NCBI GenBank assembly: GCA_030603495.1
Contig: JAUVXR010000014.1
Coordinates: forward strand, 1-64,000
Direction of reading: 5' to 3'
DNA: 64,000 nt
DNA from: a bacterium
GTDB taxonomy: Bacteria; Armatimonadota; Zipacnadia; Zipacnadales; Zipacnadaceae
Shown here: positions 1-8,214 of the stretch, in pieces
Numbering within the stretch: position 1 is the stretch's first letter
How the letters are laid out: each line of letters opens with the position of its first letter
Translations under genes and position numbers: made by a program
The notes under the pieces: model-generated
What the model saw: only the letters and a program-made list of their open reading frames with translations
Databases searched by the model: none
Told to the model about the DNA's origin: nothing

Positions 1-417
1 ACTCTTCATAGATCATGCTAAAGAAGCTGCTTTGATTGCTGTGTTCGCCTTGCATAAGCTCAATCACCATTGCTACAGAATAATGGTTCAATTACTACCG
101 ATGATTCTAGCACATCGCCCACTTGACAGCAAGCCCCCCCCTCTGCTATAATGCGAATGTAACTTTCGCAACAGTCTCAACTGGGGGAAAACCACCAACG
201 TTACCAAGTTCGGGGCAATATGACCGTCAAGAGAGCTCGAAATTCGCGTTTTGCAGATAAATGGCTGAGACGGAGAGGTATTACTGAGTCAAGCGCAGAA
301 GGTTGTCCCTAGCAACGAAGCATATAGAAAATGCCAATAAAACAGACAAGCTTGAACAGGCTAGCTAAAGGAAGGTCTTAGCGGCAAGCCTTGACATGCG
401 GATGAGGGGAGAGTAGG
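1..417. other. Non-coding region and long 5' leader upstream of the sulfonate-type operon
   Basis: I see no convincing gene here. A strong sigma70-type promoter lies at 123-152, so a transcript would begin near 159 and leave a leader of about 260 nt before the first start codon at 418. The leader has a purine-rich stretch just before the start (GAGGGGAGAG) that serves as the ribosome binding site. I looked for a riboswitch in the leader and could not match a known class. The upstream end may hold the 3' region of a gene outside the window, but no frame looks coding. Confidence 0.5.
123..152 (+). promoter_or_regulatory. Sigma70-type promoter for the operon starting at 418
   Basis: A perfect -35 box TTGACA (123-128) and a perfect -10 box TATAAT (147-152) are separated by 18 bp. 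The spacer contains a C-run. The site faces the 418-6674 gene set and is the only strong promoter I see upstream of it. Confidence 0.75.
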
Positions 418-1455
418 ATGTCTCAGTTTATTGATGTCATCCATTCGTCGGATGAGGGTACCGGGCCGCCGGGGACACCAACTGAATGGGAGCCGGCCGG
501 CCGCCGCGGCCTGCGGGTGGTGGAGGCCACCGTCGGGATAGATAGCAACAATCAGCAGATGGTGGATCCGTCCAAGTTCCGGCTGCTGCTTAGCGACTTT
601 CACCGCCTGGAGACAATAGCCTTCGAGGAGCAATTGGACGGCTACCTTTACATCTATGATGATCCGCAGGCCCCACCGCGCATAACTGTAGAGGCGGATC
701 GGGTAGTGGCTTCAGGTGCCTTCGGACGACTGGAGTGCGAATGCAGCGACTTGCGCTTAAGCCTGTTCGGCAATGAGGGACTCTTCTTCAGGTACGTACT
801 AGCGTTGTTAGAAGAAAAGCACAACATCTTCAGTCTGCATGCCTGTGCTCTGTACCAGCCCGACGACGACAGACTGCTAATCATTGCCGGCGGCGCCGGC
901 AGTGGCAAGAGCTGCTTTCTGATGAGCGCCATCGAGCGGGGGCTGCAGATCCTGGCCACGGAGATGGTACACTTCAGGGCAGACCAGCAACTGAGCTTCT
1001 TCAAGGGCTCGCTACTCGATAACGTACGGGTGGCCAATCTGCGGTATCACTATGCTGAGGCTGCGGCAATGCTAGGCGTGGAACTGCCCCAGGTCGGAGA
1101 CGAGTGGGCGACGAAGTTGTGTGTGGATCTGTCGGGTTATCAAGTGGACGCGGACATAATAGTCGATCCTAAAGTGGTGGTCGTCTTTCCCCATATCGAG
1201 CAGCAGGCGCCCACACATGCTCTGCACACCATTGAGGATCCGCGGCAGATGATAAGGGGGCTATACGATAAGGCCTCGGAGAAGGTTGCTGGGCCTACTC
1301 TACTGTATGAAAGCGTGCCTATGCCGCCGCTGCAGGGACCGCAGGCTGCCCAGCACCGTCTGGAGGCAGTGGCCAAACTAGTCAATTCGCCACACCTCAT
1401 TCGTACTGTATCAGTCTATGGCGCACCACAAACATGTTTGGAAGGACTATTGTAA
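418..1455 (+). CDS. HPr-kinase-like P-loop protein (putative small-molecule or protein kinase)
   Basis: This 345-residue protein has a Walker A motif GGAGSGKS at residues 158-165, preceded by a beta strand and 'SLHACAL' (139-145). That arrangement matches the HprK/HprK-like fold, where a short His-containing strand precedes the P-loop. In true HPr kinase/phosphorylase a DD pair follows the helix after the P-loop; here the equivalent stretch reads TEMVHF (181-186), so the catalytic acid could be Glu182. The N-terminal 130 residues are not the HprK regulatory domain. The stop codon overlaps the ATG of comA by one base (TAATG), which implies translational coupling. I infer ATP binding with confidence; the phosphoryl acceptor is unknown. 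Given the context, a sulfonate substrate such as sulfolactate is a possibility, as is a regulatory protein kinase. Confidence 0.7.
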   Translation: MSQFIDVIHSSDEGTGPPGTPTEWEPAGRRGLRVVEATVGIDSNNQQMVDPSKFRLLLSDFHRLETIAFEEQLDGYLYIYDDPQAPPRITVEADRVVASGAFGRLECECSDLRLSLFGNEGLFFRYVLALLEEKHNIFSLHACALYQPDDDRLLIIAGGAGSGKSCFLMSAIERGLQILATEMVHFRADQQLSFFKGSLLDNVRVANLRYHYAEAAAMLGVELPQVGDEWATKLCVDLSGYQVDADIIVDPKVVVVFPHIEQQAPTHALHTIEDPRQMIRGLYDKASEKVAGPTLLYESVPMPPLQGPQAAQHRLEAVAKLVNSPHLIRTVSVYGAPQTCLEGLL

Positions 1456-2270
1456 TGAAAGCTTGGGAGGAAGTACTCAGCCCCCCGGTGTCGGGGCGTA
1501 CCCAGAAGCCCCGCGAGGCGGGCTACACGATGGTTATTGACAAGGGGATGGGCCTCTTGGCTACACGTGATTTGGCAGAGTCCGCTGCTGATTACATTGA
1601 CAACGTCAAATTGACCTTCGGCACCTCGGCCTTTTGCGACAAGGAATTCCTTATCGAGAAAAACGCCATCCTGAGCGATGCCGGCATCACCGTGATGCCG
1701 GGGGGCACCTTCATTGAAGTCGCCATCTGGAAGGATAACTGGCAAGAGTACCTCAAGCACGCCCAAAAGCTGGGCTTTGGGGGGATGGAGATATCGGATG
1801 GCACTATCGAGTTGAGCCTGGAGCAGCGGGCCGAAGTCGTCAAGACCGCGGTAGACTTGGGCTTCACTGTGCTGACCGAGATAGGCAAGAAAGACCCGGA
1901 GATGGAAGTACCAATGGAGCAGCGACTGGAGCAGCTTCATCAGGATCTGAAACACGGCGCCTTCAAGGTAATCGTCGAGGCGCGTGCCGCTGGCAAGGGC
2001 GTGGGCATCTTTGATAAGTCCGGTGAAGTGGTGGAGAACGAAATCGAGGCGCTGCTGTCCGGCGTGGCTGACGTTAATGACCTGGTGTGGGAGGCGCCCA
2101 TCAAGTCGCAGCAGCAATACCTGATTCTGCGCTTTGGCCCCAATGTCAATCTGGGCAACGTGCCCCCTGAGGAGATATTGGCGCTGGAGGCCTTGCGCTG
2201 CGGCCTGCGTGGGGATACCTTGAAGAGAGCCTATTTCGAGGACATAGGAAGACCCCTGCCGGAGGCATAG
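1455..2270 (+). CDS. comA: Phosphosulfolactate synthase (ComA family)
   Basis: ComA joins sulfite to phosphoenolpyruvate to give (2R)-phospho-3-sulfolactate, the first step of coenzyme M synthesis in methanogens; bacterial homologues occur in Bacillus (YitD) and Xanthobacter. The 271-residue protein carries the family landmarks in order: DKG (29-31), PGGTFIE (82-88), EISDGT (112-117), EAPIKSQQ (213-220) and LRGDT (251-255), at the spacing I recall for the Methanocaldococcus enzyme. I chose the ATG at 1455 because it begins MKAWE like the archaeal enzyme's N-terminus and overlaps the upstream stop by one base. No ComB phosphatase, ComC or ComDE lies nearby, so this is not a standard coenzyme M cluster. 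The reaction might run towards sulfite release in this setting (inference). Confidence 0.9.
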   Translation: MKAWEEVLSPPVSGRTQKPREAGYTMVIDKGMGLLATRDLAESAADYIDNVKLTFGTSAFCDKEFLIEKNAILSDAGITVMPGGTFIEVAIWKDNWQEYLKHAQKLGFGGMEISDGTIELSLEQRAEVVKTAVDLGFTVLTEIGKKDPEMEVPMEQRLEQLHQDLKHGAFKVIVEARAAGKGVGIFDKSGEVVENEIEALLSGVADVNDLVWEAPIKSQQQYLILRFGPNVNLGNVPPEEILALEALRCGLRGDTLKRAYFEDIGRPLPEA

Positions 2271-2344
2271 CCCAAGGAGAGCCAGGTTGACGGTGAGAAG
2301 TTGGACAATTATAGTTTCGATCGCAGTTTAGAAGGTTAGGTTGA

Positions 2345-3412
2345 ATGATTAAGAGAGAATACCTTAGTGGTTGGCTGGTCATGCTAGTGGTGGCAGTGAT
2401 TTCGTACTACGCATCCAAGCAAATAGTAATGGGAGGAAAGAATCCGCTTGAGGCACCGGTCATCGCCATCGTGTTAGGCATTCTGATCACCAATTTCGGA
2501 TTGCTGCCGCGCGGTGCAGCCGCCGGCGTAAAATCGTTCGAAATACCGCTAATTTGGGGTATCGTGCTTATCGGCGCAGGCCTGGACTTTCATAACATCG
2601 CAGCGCAAGGAGTGCAGATGCTTGCCGTCATTGTGGTAACCATGTTGACCGGCTTCTGGGCTATCTACTTCCTGGCGAAGCTCTTCGGGCTGCCGCAAAA
2701 GCTGGCCATCCTGCTGTCCATAGGTACCACTATCTGCGGCGGCTCGGCTATCGCGGTGAGTTCGCCACTTATTGATGCCAAGGAGGAGGAGACCTCGTAT
2801 GCCATTGGCACCATCGGCCTGTGGGGCCTGGTGGCCATCATCCTGTACCCCAAGATCTTCCAGTTGTTCCAGCACCCGGGCATAGATCAGATATTCGGTG
2901 TGTTCGCTGGCACAGCTATTCACTCGACTCCGCAGGTGGTCGGCGCTGGTTTCATCTTCTCGGAAATAGCCGGTGAGACGGCAACGGCCGTGAAGTTAGT
3001 GCGCAACACCTTCATTGCGCCACTGGCCTTCGTCATCGCTCTGTGGTATAGCTGGACTGTTGCCAGGAAATCAGCGGCCGCTGCGGGCGAAGCAGGAGCG
3101 TCCGAGGGGCAGGAAACTGAGAAGCCCAAGCAAGTGAACTGGGTCAAGGCCTTCCCGTGGTTCCTGTTTGGCTACTTCGTGATGGTCGCCTTGCGTAGCT
3201 ACGGGTTTTTCACCGACTTCGGCATTACTATCTTCAATCAGACGGGCCAATTCCTCATATTGCTGGGCATGGCCGGGATTGGGTTGAATACCCGATTCTC
3301 AGCTTTCAAGGAGATCGGCATTAAACCGCTGGTGGTGGGATTCATTGGCGCGCTCATCGTGGCGGCCACAAGCCTGGCCATGATCTTTGGCCTCCACATC
3401 GGCGGGGCGTAG
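2345..3412 (+). CDS. YeiH/COG2855 (UPF0324) family membrane transporter, putative sulfur-oxyanion exporter
   Basis: A 355-residue polytopic membrane protein with about ten hydrophobic segments. Family landmarks include 'GIVLIGAGLDF', 'TTICGGSAIAVSSPLI' and 'GTAIHSTPQVVGAG'. COG2855 includes YeiH and the putative sulfate/sulfite exporters found beside organosulfonate degradation genes (SuyZ/TauZ type); its biochemistry is poorly established. A charged cytoplasmic loop (around residues 240-265) separates the last three helices. The gene lies 74 bp after comA on the same strand, which supports a role in moving sulfite or sulfate, either out during sulfonate degradation or across the membrane for ComA. 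Confidence 0.82.
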   Translation: MIKREYLSGWLVMLVVAVISYYASKQIVMGGKNPLEAPVIAIVLGILITNFGLLPRGAAAGVKSFEIPLIWGIVLIGAGLDFHNIAAQGVQMLAVIVVTMLTGFWAIYFLAKLFGLPQKLAILLSIGTTICGGSAIAVSSPLIDAKEEETSYAIGTIGLWGLVAIILYPKIFQLFQHPGIDQIFGVFAGTAIHSTPQVVGAGFIFSEIAGETATAVKLVRNTFIAPLAFVIALWYSWTVARKSAAAAGEAGASEGQETEKPKQVNWVKAFPWFLFGYFVMVALRSYGFFTDFGITIFNQTGQFLILLGMAGIGLNTRFSAFKEIGIKPLVVGFIGALIVAATSLAMIFGLHIGGA

Positions 3413-3492
3413 CCGCCCGTATATTCCAGGCAAAACACTCCTGGTCACTCCATGCCGGCACGAAGTCAATCCTGCGGCTCAGGTAAGTGTCT

Positions 3493-4476
3493 ATGAGAAA
3501 TCGCAACGCTCCTGACATAGTAGTGGCAGAAGACATAGTTGGGTCGGCAATGGCGCAGCTTGCCGACAGCTTCGAGGTATATCAGGACGCCGGTCTGTGG
3601 CAGCGTCCTGACGACCTGGCGGACGTTGTCAGCACTGCTCGGGCACTAATCGTACGCAACCGCGCCCAAGTTACTTCTGAATTACTCCAGCAAGCCGACC
3701 AACTAGTTGTGGTAGGGCGAGCGGGAGCCGGCCTGGATAATGTGGATGTGCAGGCGGCCAGCAACCTGGGAATTGTGGTCTGCTCCGCCCCGGTTCAGAA
3801 TGCCACTTCGGTCGCCGAGCACACCCTCGCCCTGATGCTCAGCCTTGCCCGACGTATTCCGCACGCCGATTGCTCAGTCCGGCAGGGCCAGTGGTTGCGT
3901 CACGAGCACACCGGGATTCAGCTAGCCGGCAAGGTCTTGGGCGTCATCGGCCTGGGCAACATCGGCCAGCGTGTGGCGACGTACGGTCGAACATTGGGTA
4001 TGCAGGTGATCGCTCACGATCCCTATCTGTCTCCGGATAGCGAGGCAGTCGCACAACTGGGCTGCACACTAATGCCGCTATCGGACCTGCTATCCCGGGC
4101 CGACGTAGCGACTATTCACGTACCTCTCACCGACGCGACCCACCACCTGCTGAACCGTCAGGCGTTCGAGCTGATGAAGGACAGTGCGCTGCTCATCAAC
4201 ACCTCGCGCGGCCCAGTTGTCAACGAGGCCGACCTTGGTGAGGCCCTCACGTCCGGCGTAATAGCCGGGGCGGCCCTGGACGTGCGAGAGACCGAACCGC
4301 CTGACCCGAACAGCCCCCTGCATATGCTGGACAATGTGGTGCTCACGCCTCATATCGCCGCCTTCACCACAGCGGCCCAGAATGCAGTTGTCGAAGCTGT
4401 TGTGGCTGATGTGGCGGCGGTCCTGGATGGCCAGGCAGCCAGCTACTATGCTAACTTTCCCCGCCCGCAGCGCTGA
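3493..4476 (+). CDS. D-isomer-specific 2-hydroxyacid dehydrogenase (SerA/SlcC-like), possible sulfolactate dehydrogenase
   Basis: The 327-residue protein contains the Rossmann motif GLGNIG (153-158), an aspartate after the second strand (D176) that points to NAD rather than NADP, and the catalytic triad Arg239 (NTSRG), Glu268 and His287 (LTPHIAA). It lacks the C-terminal ACT and ASB domains of full-length SerA. Sulfolactate dehydrogenase SlcC belongs to this family and converts (S)-sulfolactate to sulfopyruvate; the comA and YeiH neighbours make that activity plausible. Phosphoglycerate dehydrogenase or glyoxylate/hydroxypyruvate reductase activity cannot be excluded from sequence. An in-frame GTG lies two codons earlier at 3487; I preferred the ATG. 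Confidence 0.85.
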   Translation: MRNRNAPDIVVAEDIVGSAMAQLADSFEVYQDAGLWQRPDDLADVVSTARALIVRNRAQVTSELLQQADQLVVVGRAGAGLDNVDVQAASNLGIVVCSAPVQNATSVAEHTLALMLSLARRIPHADCSVRQGQWLRHEHTGIQLAGKVLGVIGLGNIGQRVATYGRTLGMQVIAHDPYLSPDSEAVAQLGCTLMPLSDLLSRADVATIHVPLTDATHHLLNRQAFELMKDSALLINTSRGPVVNEADLGEALTSGVIAGAALDVRETEPPDPNSPLHMLDNVVLTPHIAAFTTAAQNAVVEAVVADVAAVLDGQAASYYANFPRPQR

Positions 4477-4504
4477 AAGCTGCTCTCAACGGAGGTAGAC
4501 CGAT

Positions 4505-5917
4505 ATGGATATGCTGATAGGTGGACAGTGGATTTCAAAGGATGCTGTGCGAGAAATACGTAGTCCTTTTGATGGAACAGTTGTGGACACAGTGCCCGCT
4601 GCCGATAGCAATGATGTGCGGGCTGCCGTGGATGCTGCTGAGGAGGGCGCCAAAGCCATGGGCGCTATGCCCGCGCACCAGCGCTGCCAACTTCTGCACC
4701 GGGCCTCGGAGCTGCTGGCTGAACGGCAGGAAGACATTTCCCAACTGCTGGCGCGCGAAGTTGGCAAGACGATAGGGGAGGGCAGGGCTGAGGCCTCGCG
4801 GCCACCGATCATATTCGATTTCTCGGCTGATGCGGCCAGACATATCGCTGGCGAGGTTATTCCCCTTGACGCCGATGCGGGCGGAGTGGGACGCCAGGGT
4901 TTCTGCAAACGCGTGCCCTGTGGCATAGTAAGCGCCATTAGTCCCTTCAATTTCCCTGTTGCTCTGAGCGCTCATAAGATAGGCCCAGCCCTAGCTGCCG
5001 GAAATAGCGTAATACTCAAACCCGCCAGCCAGACGCCCCTGGCAGCGCTGGCTATGGCTGCGGCTATTGACGAAGCTGGTTTCCCGCCGGGCGCTTTGAA
5101 TGTGGTGACAGCCAGCGGTGGGGAAGCTGAGCCGATGATTACTGATGAGCGAGTAAGAGTGATTACCTTTACCGGCAGTGCTGAAGTCGGGCGTGGACTG
5201 TCTCAGCAGGCCGGTATCAAGCGGCTGCACCTGGAGCTGGGTTCCAGTTCCTCGGTCGCCGTGATGGCAGACGCGGACTGGGAGGCTGCTCTGCCCCGGC
5301 TGGTTACCGGCGCGTTTGGTGTGGCGGGCCAGGTCTGCATCTCGGTGCAGAAGATTCTGGTACATCAGCTCATCTATGACCAGTTCCTGGCGCGCTATGT
5401 GCCCTTGGTCCAGGAGCTTAAAGTGGGCGATCCGCTGGACGAGAGTACCGACGTCGGCCCAATGATTTCGGAGAAGGCCGCCGAGCGGGCCGAACAGTGG
5501 GTCCAGGAGGCCGTGGATGCCGGTGGCAAAGCACTTTGCGGGGCCAGCCGAGAGGGCAATCTGTTCGAGCCCACCGTGCTGGTAGATGTACCGTGGGGCA
5601 CAAGGGTAACCTGTGAGGAGGCTTTTGCGCCGATCGCAGTGATCTGCCCAATCAAGAACGTGGACGAGGCTATTGAGTTGACCAATGCTACTCCCTACGG
5701 CCTCCAGACCGGCATCTATACCCGGGACATTGCTACCGCCTTTAAGTTTGCTGACGCAGTCAATCAAGGTGGCATAAACGTTAATGAAACCTGTTGGTGG
5801 CGCGTAGACTTCCAACCCTACGGCGGAATGAAGAACAGCGGCATAGGCCGTGAGGGGATCGCCTACGCCATCGAAGAGATGACCGAATGGAAGACGATAA
5901 CATTCAACCTCTCTTGA
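4505..5917 (+). CDS. NAD(P)-dependent aldehyde dehydrogenase (lactaldehyde/sulfolactaldehyde dehydrogenase-like)
   Basis: A full-length 470-residue aldehyde dehydrogenase. Visible catalytic residues are Asn149 (SPFNF), Glu244 (LELGSSSS) and the nucleophile Cys278 (GQVCIS). The LELGSSSSV version of the Glu motif, instead of LELGGK, is seen in the lactaldehyde-type branch, which acts on short hydroxy-aldehydes. In this locus the attractive substrate is 3-sulfolactaldehyde, giving sulfolactate as in the sulfo-ED and sulfo-transaldolase pathways; this is inference. A GGAGGT ribosome binding site precedes the ATG, and the gene lies 28 bp after the dehydrogenase gene, so the two are very probably co-transcribed. 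Confidence 0.88.
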   Translation: MDMLIGGQWISKDAVREIRSPFDGTVVDTVPAADSNDVRAAVDAAEEGAKAMGAMPAHQRCQLLHRASELLAERQEDISQLLAREVGKTIGEGRAEASRPPIIFDFSADAARHIAGEVIPLDADAGGVGRQGFCKRVPCGIVSAISPFNFPVALSAHKIGPALAAGNSVILKPASQTPLAALAMAAAIDEAGFPPGALNVVTASGGEAEPMITDERVRVITFTGSAEVGRGLSQQAGIKRLHLELGSSSSVAVMADADWEAALPRLVTGAFGVAGQVCISVQKILVHQLIYDQFLARYVPLVQELKVGDPLDESTDVGPMISEKAAERAEQWVQEAVDAGGKALCGASREGNLFEPTVLVDVPWGTRVTCEEAFAPIAVICPIKNVDEAIELTNATPYGLQTGIYTRDIATAFKFADAVNQGGINVNETCWWRVDFQPYGGMKNSGIGREGIAYAIEEMTEWKTITFNLS

Positions 5918-6023
5918 AACTCAAGTTTCGCCAATGCAGGTACAACGGAGTATCAACCAACCTGCCATTCGGCAGATATCCACACCTTTTGCATCCTAAA
6001 AACCAGCAAGGAGGTCACATACT

Positions 6024-6674
6024 GTGAAGATATTTCTGGATACTGCTCACGTCGAAGAAATCCGCACCGGATGTTCGTGGGGAATAGTGGATGGTGTAAC
6101 CACGAACCCCAGCCACGTGGCGGCCACCGGACGACCCTTCCGGGAGGTAGTGGAGGAGATCTGCGACATATGCCCTGGCCCTGTGAGCGCTGAGGTGATT
6201 AGCACCGAGGCAGAAGGTATGATTGAGCAAGCGCGAGAGGTATCGTCTTGGGCCCCGAACATTGTCGTCAAGGTTCCGGTAATCAAAGAAGGTATCAAGG
6301 CAATCGCCAAGCTATCCCAGGAGGGCATAAAGACCAACGCAACGGTCTGTTTCTCCCCCAATCAAGCTCTGCTGGCGGCCAAGGCCGGGGCCACCTACAT
6401 CTCGCCGTTTGTGGGCCGGTTTGATGCAATAGGACACGACGGGATGCAACTGGCCGAAGAGATAGTGCAGATTTACTCCCAGTACGACTTTGATACTGAG
6501 ATAATCGTCGCCGCCGCGCGTCATCCTTTGCATGTGCTGCAGGCCGCCTTGATAGGCGCGCAGATAACTACTATGCGCTTTGATATCCTCGAGCAGATGT
6601 TCGATCATCCCTTGACGGACGCGGGTGTGGAGCAATTCCTGGCTGACTGGAATGCTGCCGGCCTATCTCTATAG
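6024..6674 (+). CDS. Small transaldolase / fructose-6-phosphate-aldolase-like protein (TalC/FSA family)
   Basis: A 216-residue class I aldolase of the compact transaldolase family. The Schiff-base lysine is Lys83 in VVKVPV, followed by the family's [11 protein letters not shown] and the [11 protein letters not shown] segment (127-137). The N-terminus MKIFLDTA is exactly where the family starts, with AAGGAGG upstream. Relatives include fructose-6-phosphate aldolase and SftT, the transaldolase that splits 6-deoxy-6-sulfofructose to release sulfolactaldehyde. Next to an aldehyde dehydrogenase and sulfonate genes, an SftT-like role is a reasonable hypothesis, but no sulfoquinovose isomerase or sulfoquinovosidase is visible nearby. 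The 106-bp gap before it suggests the same operon with a possible internal promoter. Confidence 0.85.
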   Translation: MKIFLDTAHVEEIRTGCSWGIVDGVTTNPSHVAATGRPFREVVEEICDICPGPVSAEVISTEAEGMIEQAREVSSWAPNIVVKVPVIKEGIKAIAKLSQEGIKTNATVCFSPNQALLAAKAGATYISPFVGRFDAIGHDGMQLAEEIVQIYSQYDFDTEIIVAAARHPLHVLQAALIGAQITTMRFDILEQMFDHPLTDAGVEQFLADWNAAGLSL

Positions 6675-6873
6675 TGGTTGGGGGCGAACTTGCCGAGTTT
6701 GCAGCAATACGTGATGTCGTCGAGTCTGGCATAACGAGTGCGGCGCAGGCTCGATCGGCCGCGTAAGTTGGGCCGGCGATGAAGGCACTGGCCGCAACAA
6801 TCACCAGGATCAAGAGCAGCTCTGACCACGACAACCTCGGTGCCTTCAACAGCTTCGCAATACTATGAGACAT
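6571..6873 (-). CDS. Possible small membrane/secreted protein, unknown
   Basis: A 100-codon minus-strand ORF with a good ribosome binding site (GGAGGG, 6 nt before the ATG at 6873) and a convincing hydrophobic N-terminal segment ([17 protein letters not shown]) followed by AAD, like a signal peptide or single anchor. Its last third lies antisense to the transaldolase 3' end, so either the real gene is short and overlapping or this is a 5' remnant of a lost gene. The segment vaguely recalls a prepilin helix, but lacks the G-F-T-L-I-E cleavage site. The rest of 6675-7077 holds nothing else I can support apart from the promoter region of the next gene. Confidence 0.35.
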   Translation of the reverse strand: MSHSIAKLLKAPRLSWSELLLILVIVAASAFIAGPTYAADRACAALVMPDSTTSRIAANSASSPPTTIEIGRQHSSQPGIAPHPRPSRDDRTSARGYQSA

Positions 6874-7077
6874 AGTAACCCTCCGTTGGCTCTGCTGACT
6901 ACTACATTGCTCATGATAGCCTCGATAGACACCGGTGTTATGCCTTCTTATGCTGCCAGGAGTCACGCACACTGCTCTGGTGCCAAGACACCTGGCGGGT
7001 GGACATCCCCCGCGCCGCTGGCGAACGATACTGCGTCATTGGCCAGAAGTCACAGACTGAACAGAGGAGGAAGATGT

Positions 7078-8214
7078 ATGACTGCGCGCGAGCGAGTGTT
7101 GATGGCGCTCAATCATGAAGAAGCCGATCGAATACCCATCCATGACAGCCCCTGGGCGGCAGCGATCGAGCGTTGGCACAACGAAGGACTCCCTGAGGAA
7201 GTCAACCCGGCAGAGTACTTCGACTATGAGTTGGTGGGCTTCGGCGCCGATACTTCACCGCGCCTCCCCATAGAAACCGTGGGTGAGGATGAAGAGTACA
7301 TCCTCAAGACTACGCAATACGGTGGGCTTCGGCGCGACCACAAAGATTACTCATCTACTCCTGAGATCATTGACTACCCCTGCAAAACGCGGGAAGATTG
7401 GGAAGAAATAAAGGAGCGTCTGACTCCGGATCGTGATCGAGTTGATTGGGAGGGCGCCGGGCTGGCGGGGGCTGGTGAGGATCAGCGTGGGGATGACTCA
7501 GTGTTGGAGACCGAGCGCTGCGACTGCTGTCTGGGTCTGCCCGGTTGGCAACAGGCCTACGACGCAGGCCGGTTCGTCTTTTATCCGGCGGCCTTCGGCT
7601 ATGACAAGATTCAATGCTACGTAGCTTCCGAGCAGTTGCTGATAGCGATCGCGAGTGAGCCGGATTGGGTCCGCGATATGTACGAGACGGATGCGACTCT
7701 GGCGATTCAGATGTACGAGATAATGACCGAAGGCGGTTTCCAGTTCGACGGTGCCTACCTTTTCTGCGACCTGGGCTACCGTAACGGCTTGCTCTTCTCA
7801 CCGCACCACTATGATGAGCAGCTCCGTCCTACCTTCCAGCGGCTGGTGGATTACTTCCATTCCCAGGGGCTGCCCGTGCTCCTGCACAGTTGCGGCTGCG
7901 TCACAGAGCTTATCCCCAGGTTTATTGAGGACGGCCTGGACTGCTTGCAGCCGCTTGAGCAAAAAGCCGGAATGGACCTGCTAGAGGTGAAGAAGGAATT
8001 CGGCAACACGCTGGCCCTGATGGGGGGCATTGATGTCAGGACCATGGCTGATTCTGATCCTACGGCAATAGAACAAGAGATTCAGACAAAGATTCCCCTC
8101 GCCAAACAGGGCGGCGGATATATCTACCACTCTGACCACTCCGTGCCCAACAACGTTAGTTTTGATCGGTATTGCCGAACCCTCGAACTGGTCCGCGAAC
8201 ATGGTGCTTATTAA
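7078..8214 (+). CDS. Uroporphyrinogen decarboxylase (URO-D) superfamily protein, MtaA/MtbA-like
   Basis: This 378-residue protein has the URO-D fold signature but not the N-terminal arginine-rich substrate loop of HemE, so it is not a haem enzyme. A His-X-Cys pair (LLHSCG, about residue 270) corresponds to the zinc site of the methylcobamide:coenzyme M methyltransferases MtaA and MtbA. The C-terminal cysteine ligand of those enzymes is not evident; the stretch reads HSDHSVP instead. Homologues are frequent in Armatimonadota and Planctomycetes, mostly without assigned function. The start is fixed by AGAGGAGG seven bases before the ATG at 7078. With a ComA homologue upstream, methyl transfer to a thiol sulfonate is tempting but unproven. 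Confidence 0.8.
   Translation: MTARERVLMALNHEEADRIPIHDSPWAAAIERWHNEGLPEEVNPAEYFDYELVGFGADTSPRLPIETVGEDEEYILKTTQYGGLRRDHKDYSSTPEIIDYPCKTREDWEEIKERLTPDRDRVDWEGAGLAGAGEDQRGDDSVLETERCDCCLGLPGWQQAYDAGRFVFYPAAFGYDKIQCYVASEQLLIAIASEPDWVRDMYETDATLAIQMYEIMTEGGFQFDGAYLFCDLGYRNGLLFSPHHYDEQLRPTFQRLVDYFHSQGLPVLLHSCGCVTELIPRFIEDGLDCLQPLEQKAGMDLLEVKKEFGNTLALMGGIDVRTMADSDPTAIEQEIQTKIPLAKQGGGYIYHSDHSVPNNVSFDRYCRTLELVREHGAY

Noticed and set aside
265-270. CTGAGA in the first operon's leader, as found in TPP riboswitches
   Set aside because: The other conserved TPP elements (ACCCTTTGAACCTGAT-like core and GATAATG) are absent, and no thiamine gene follows.
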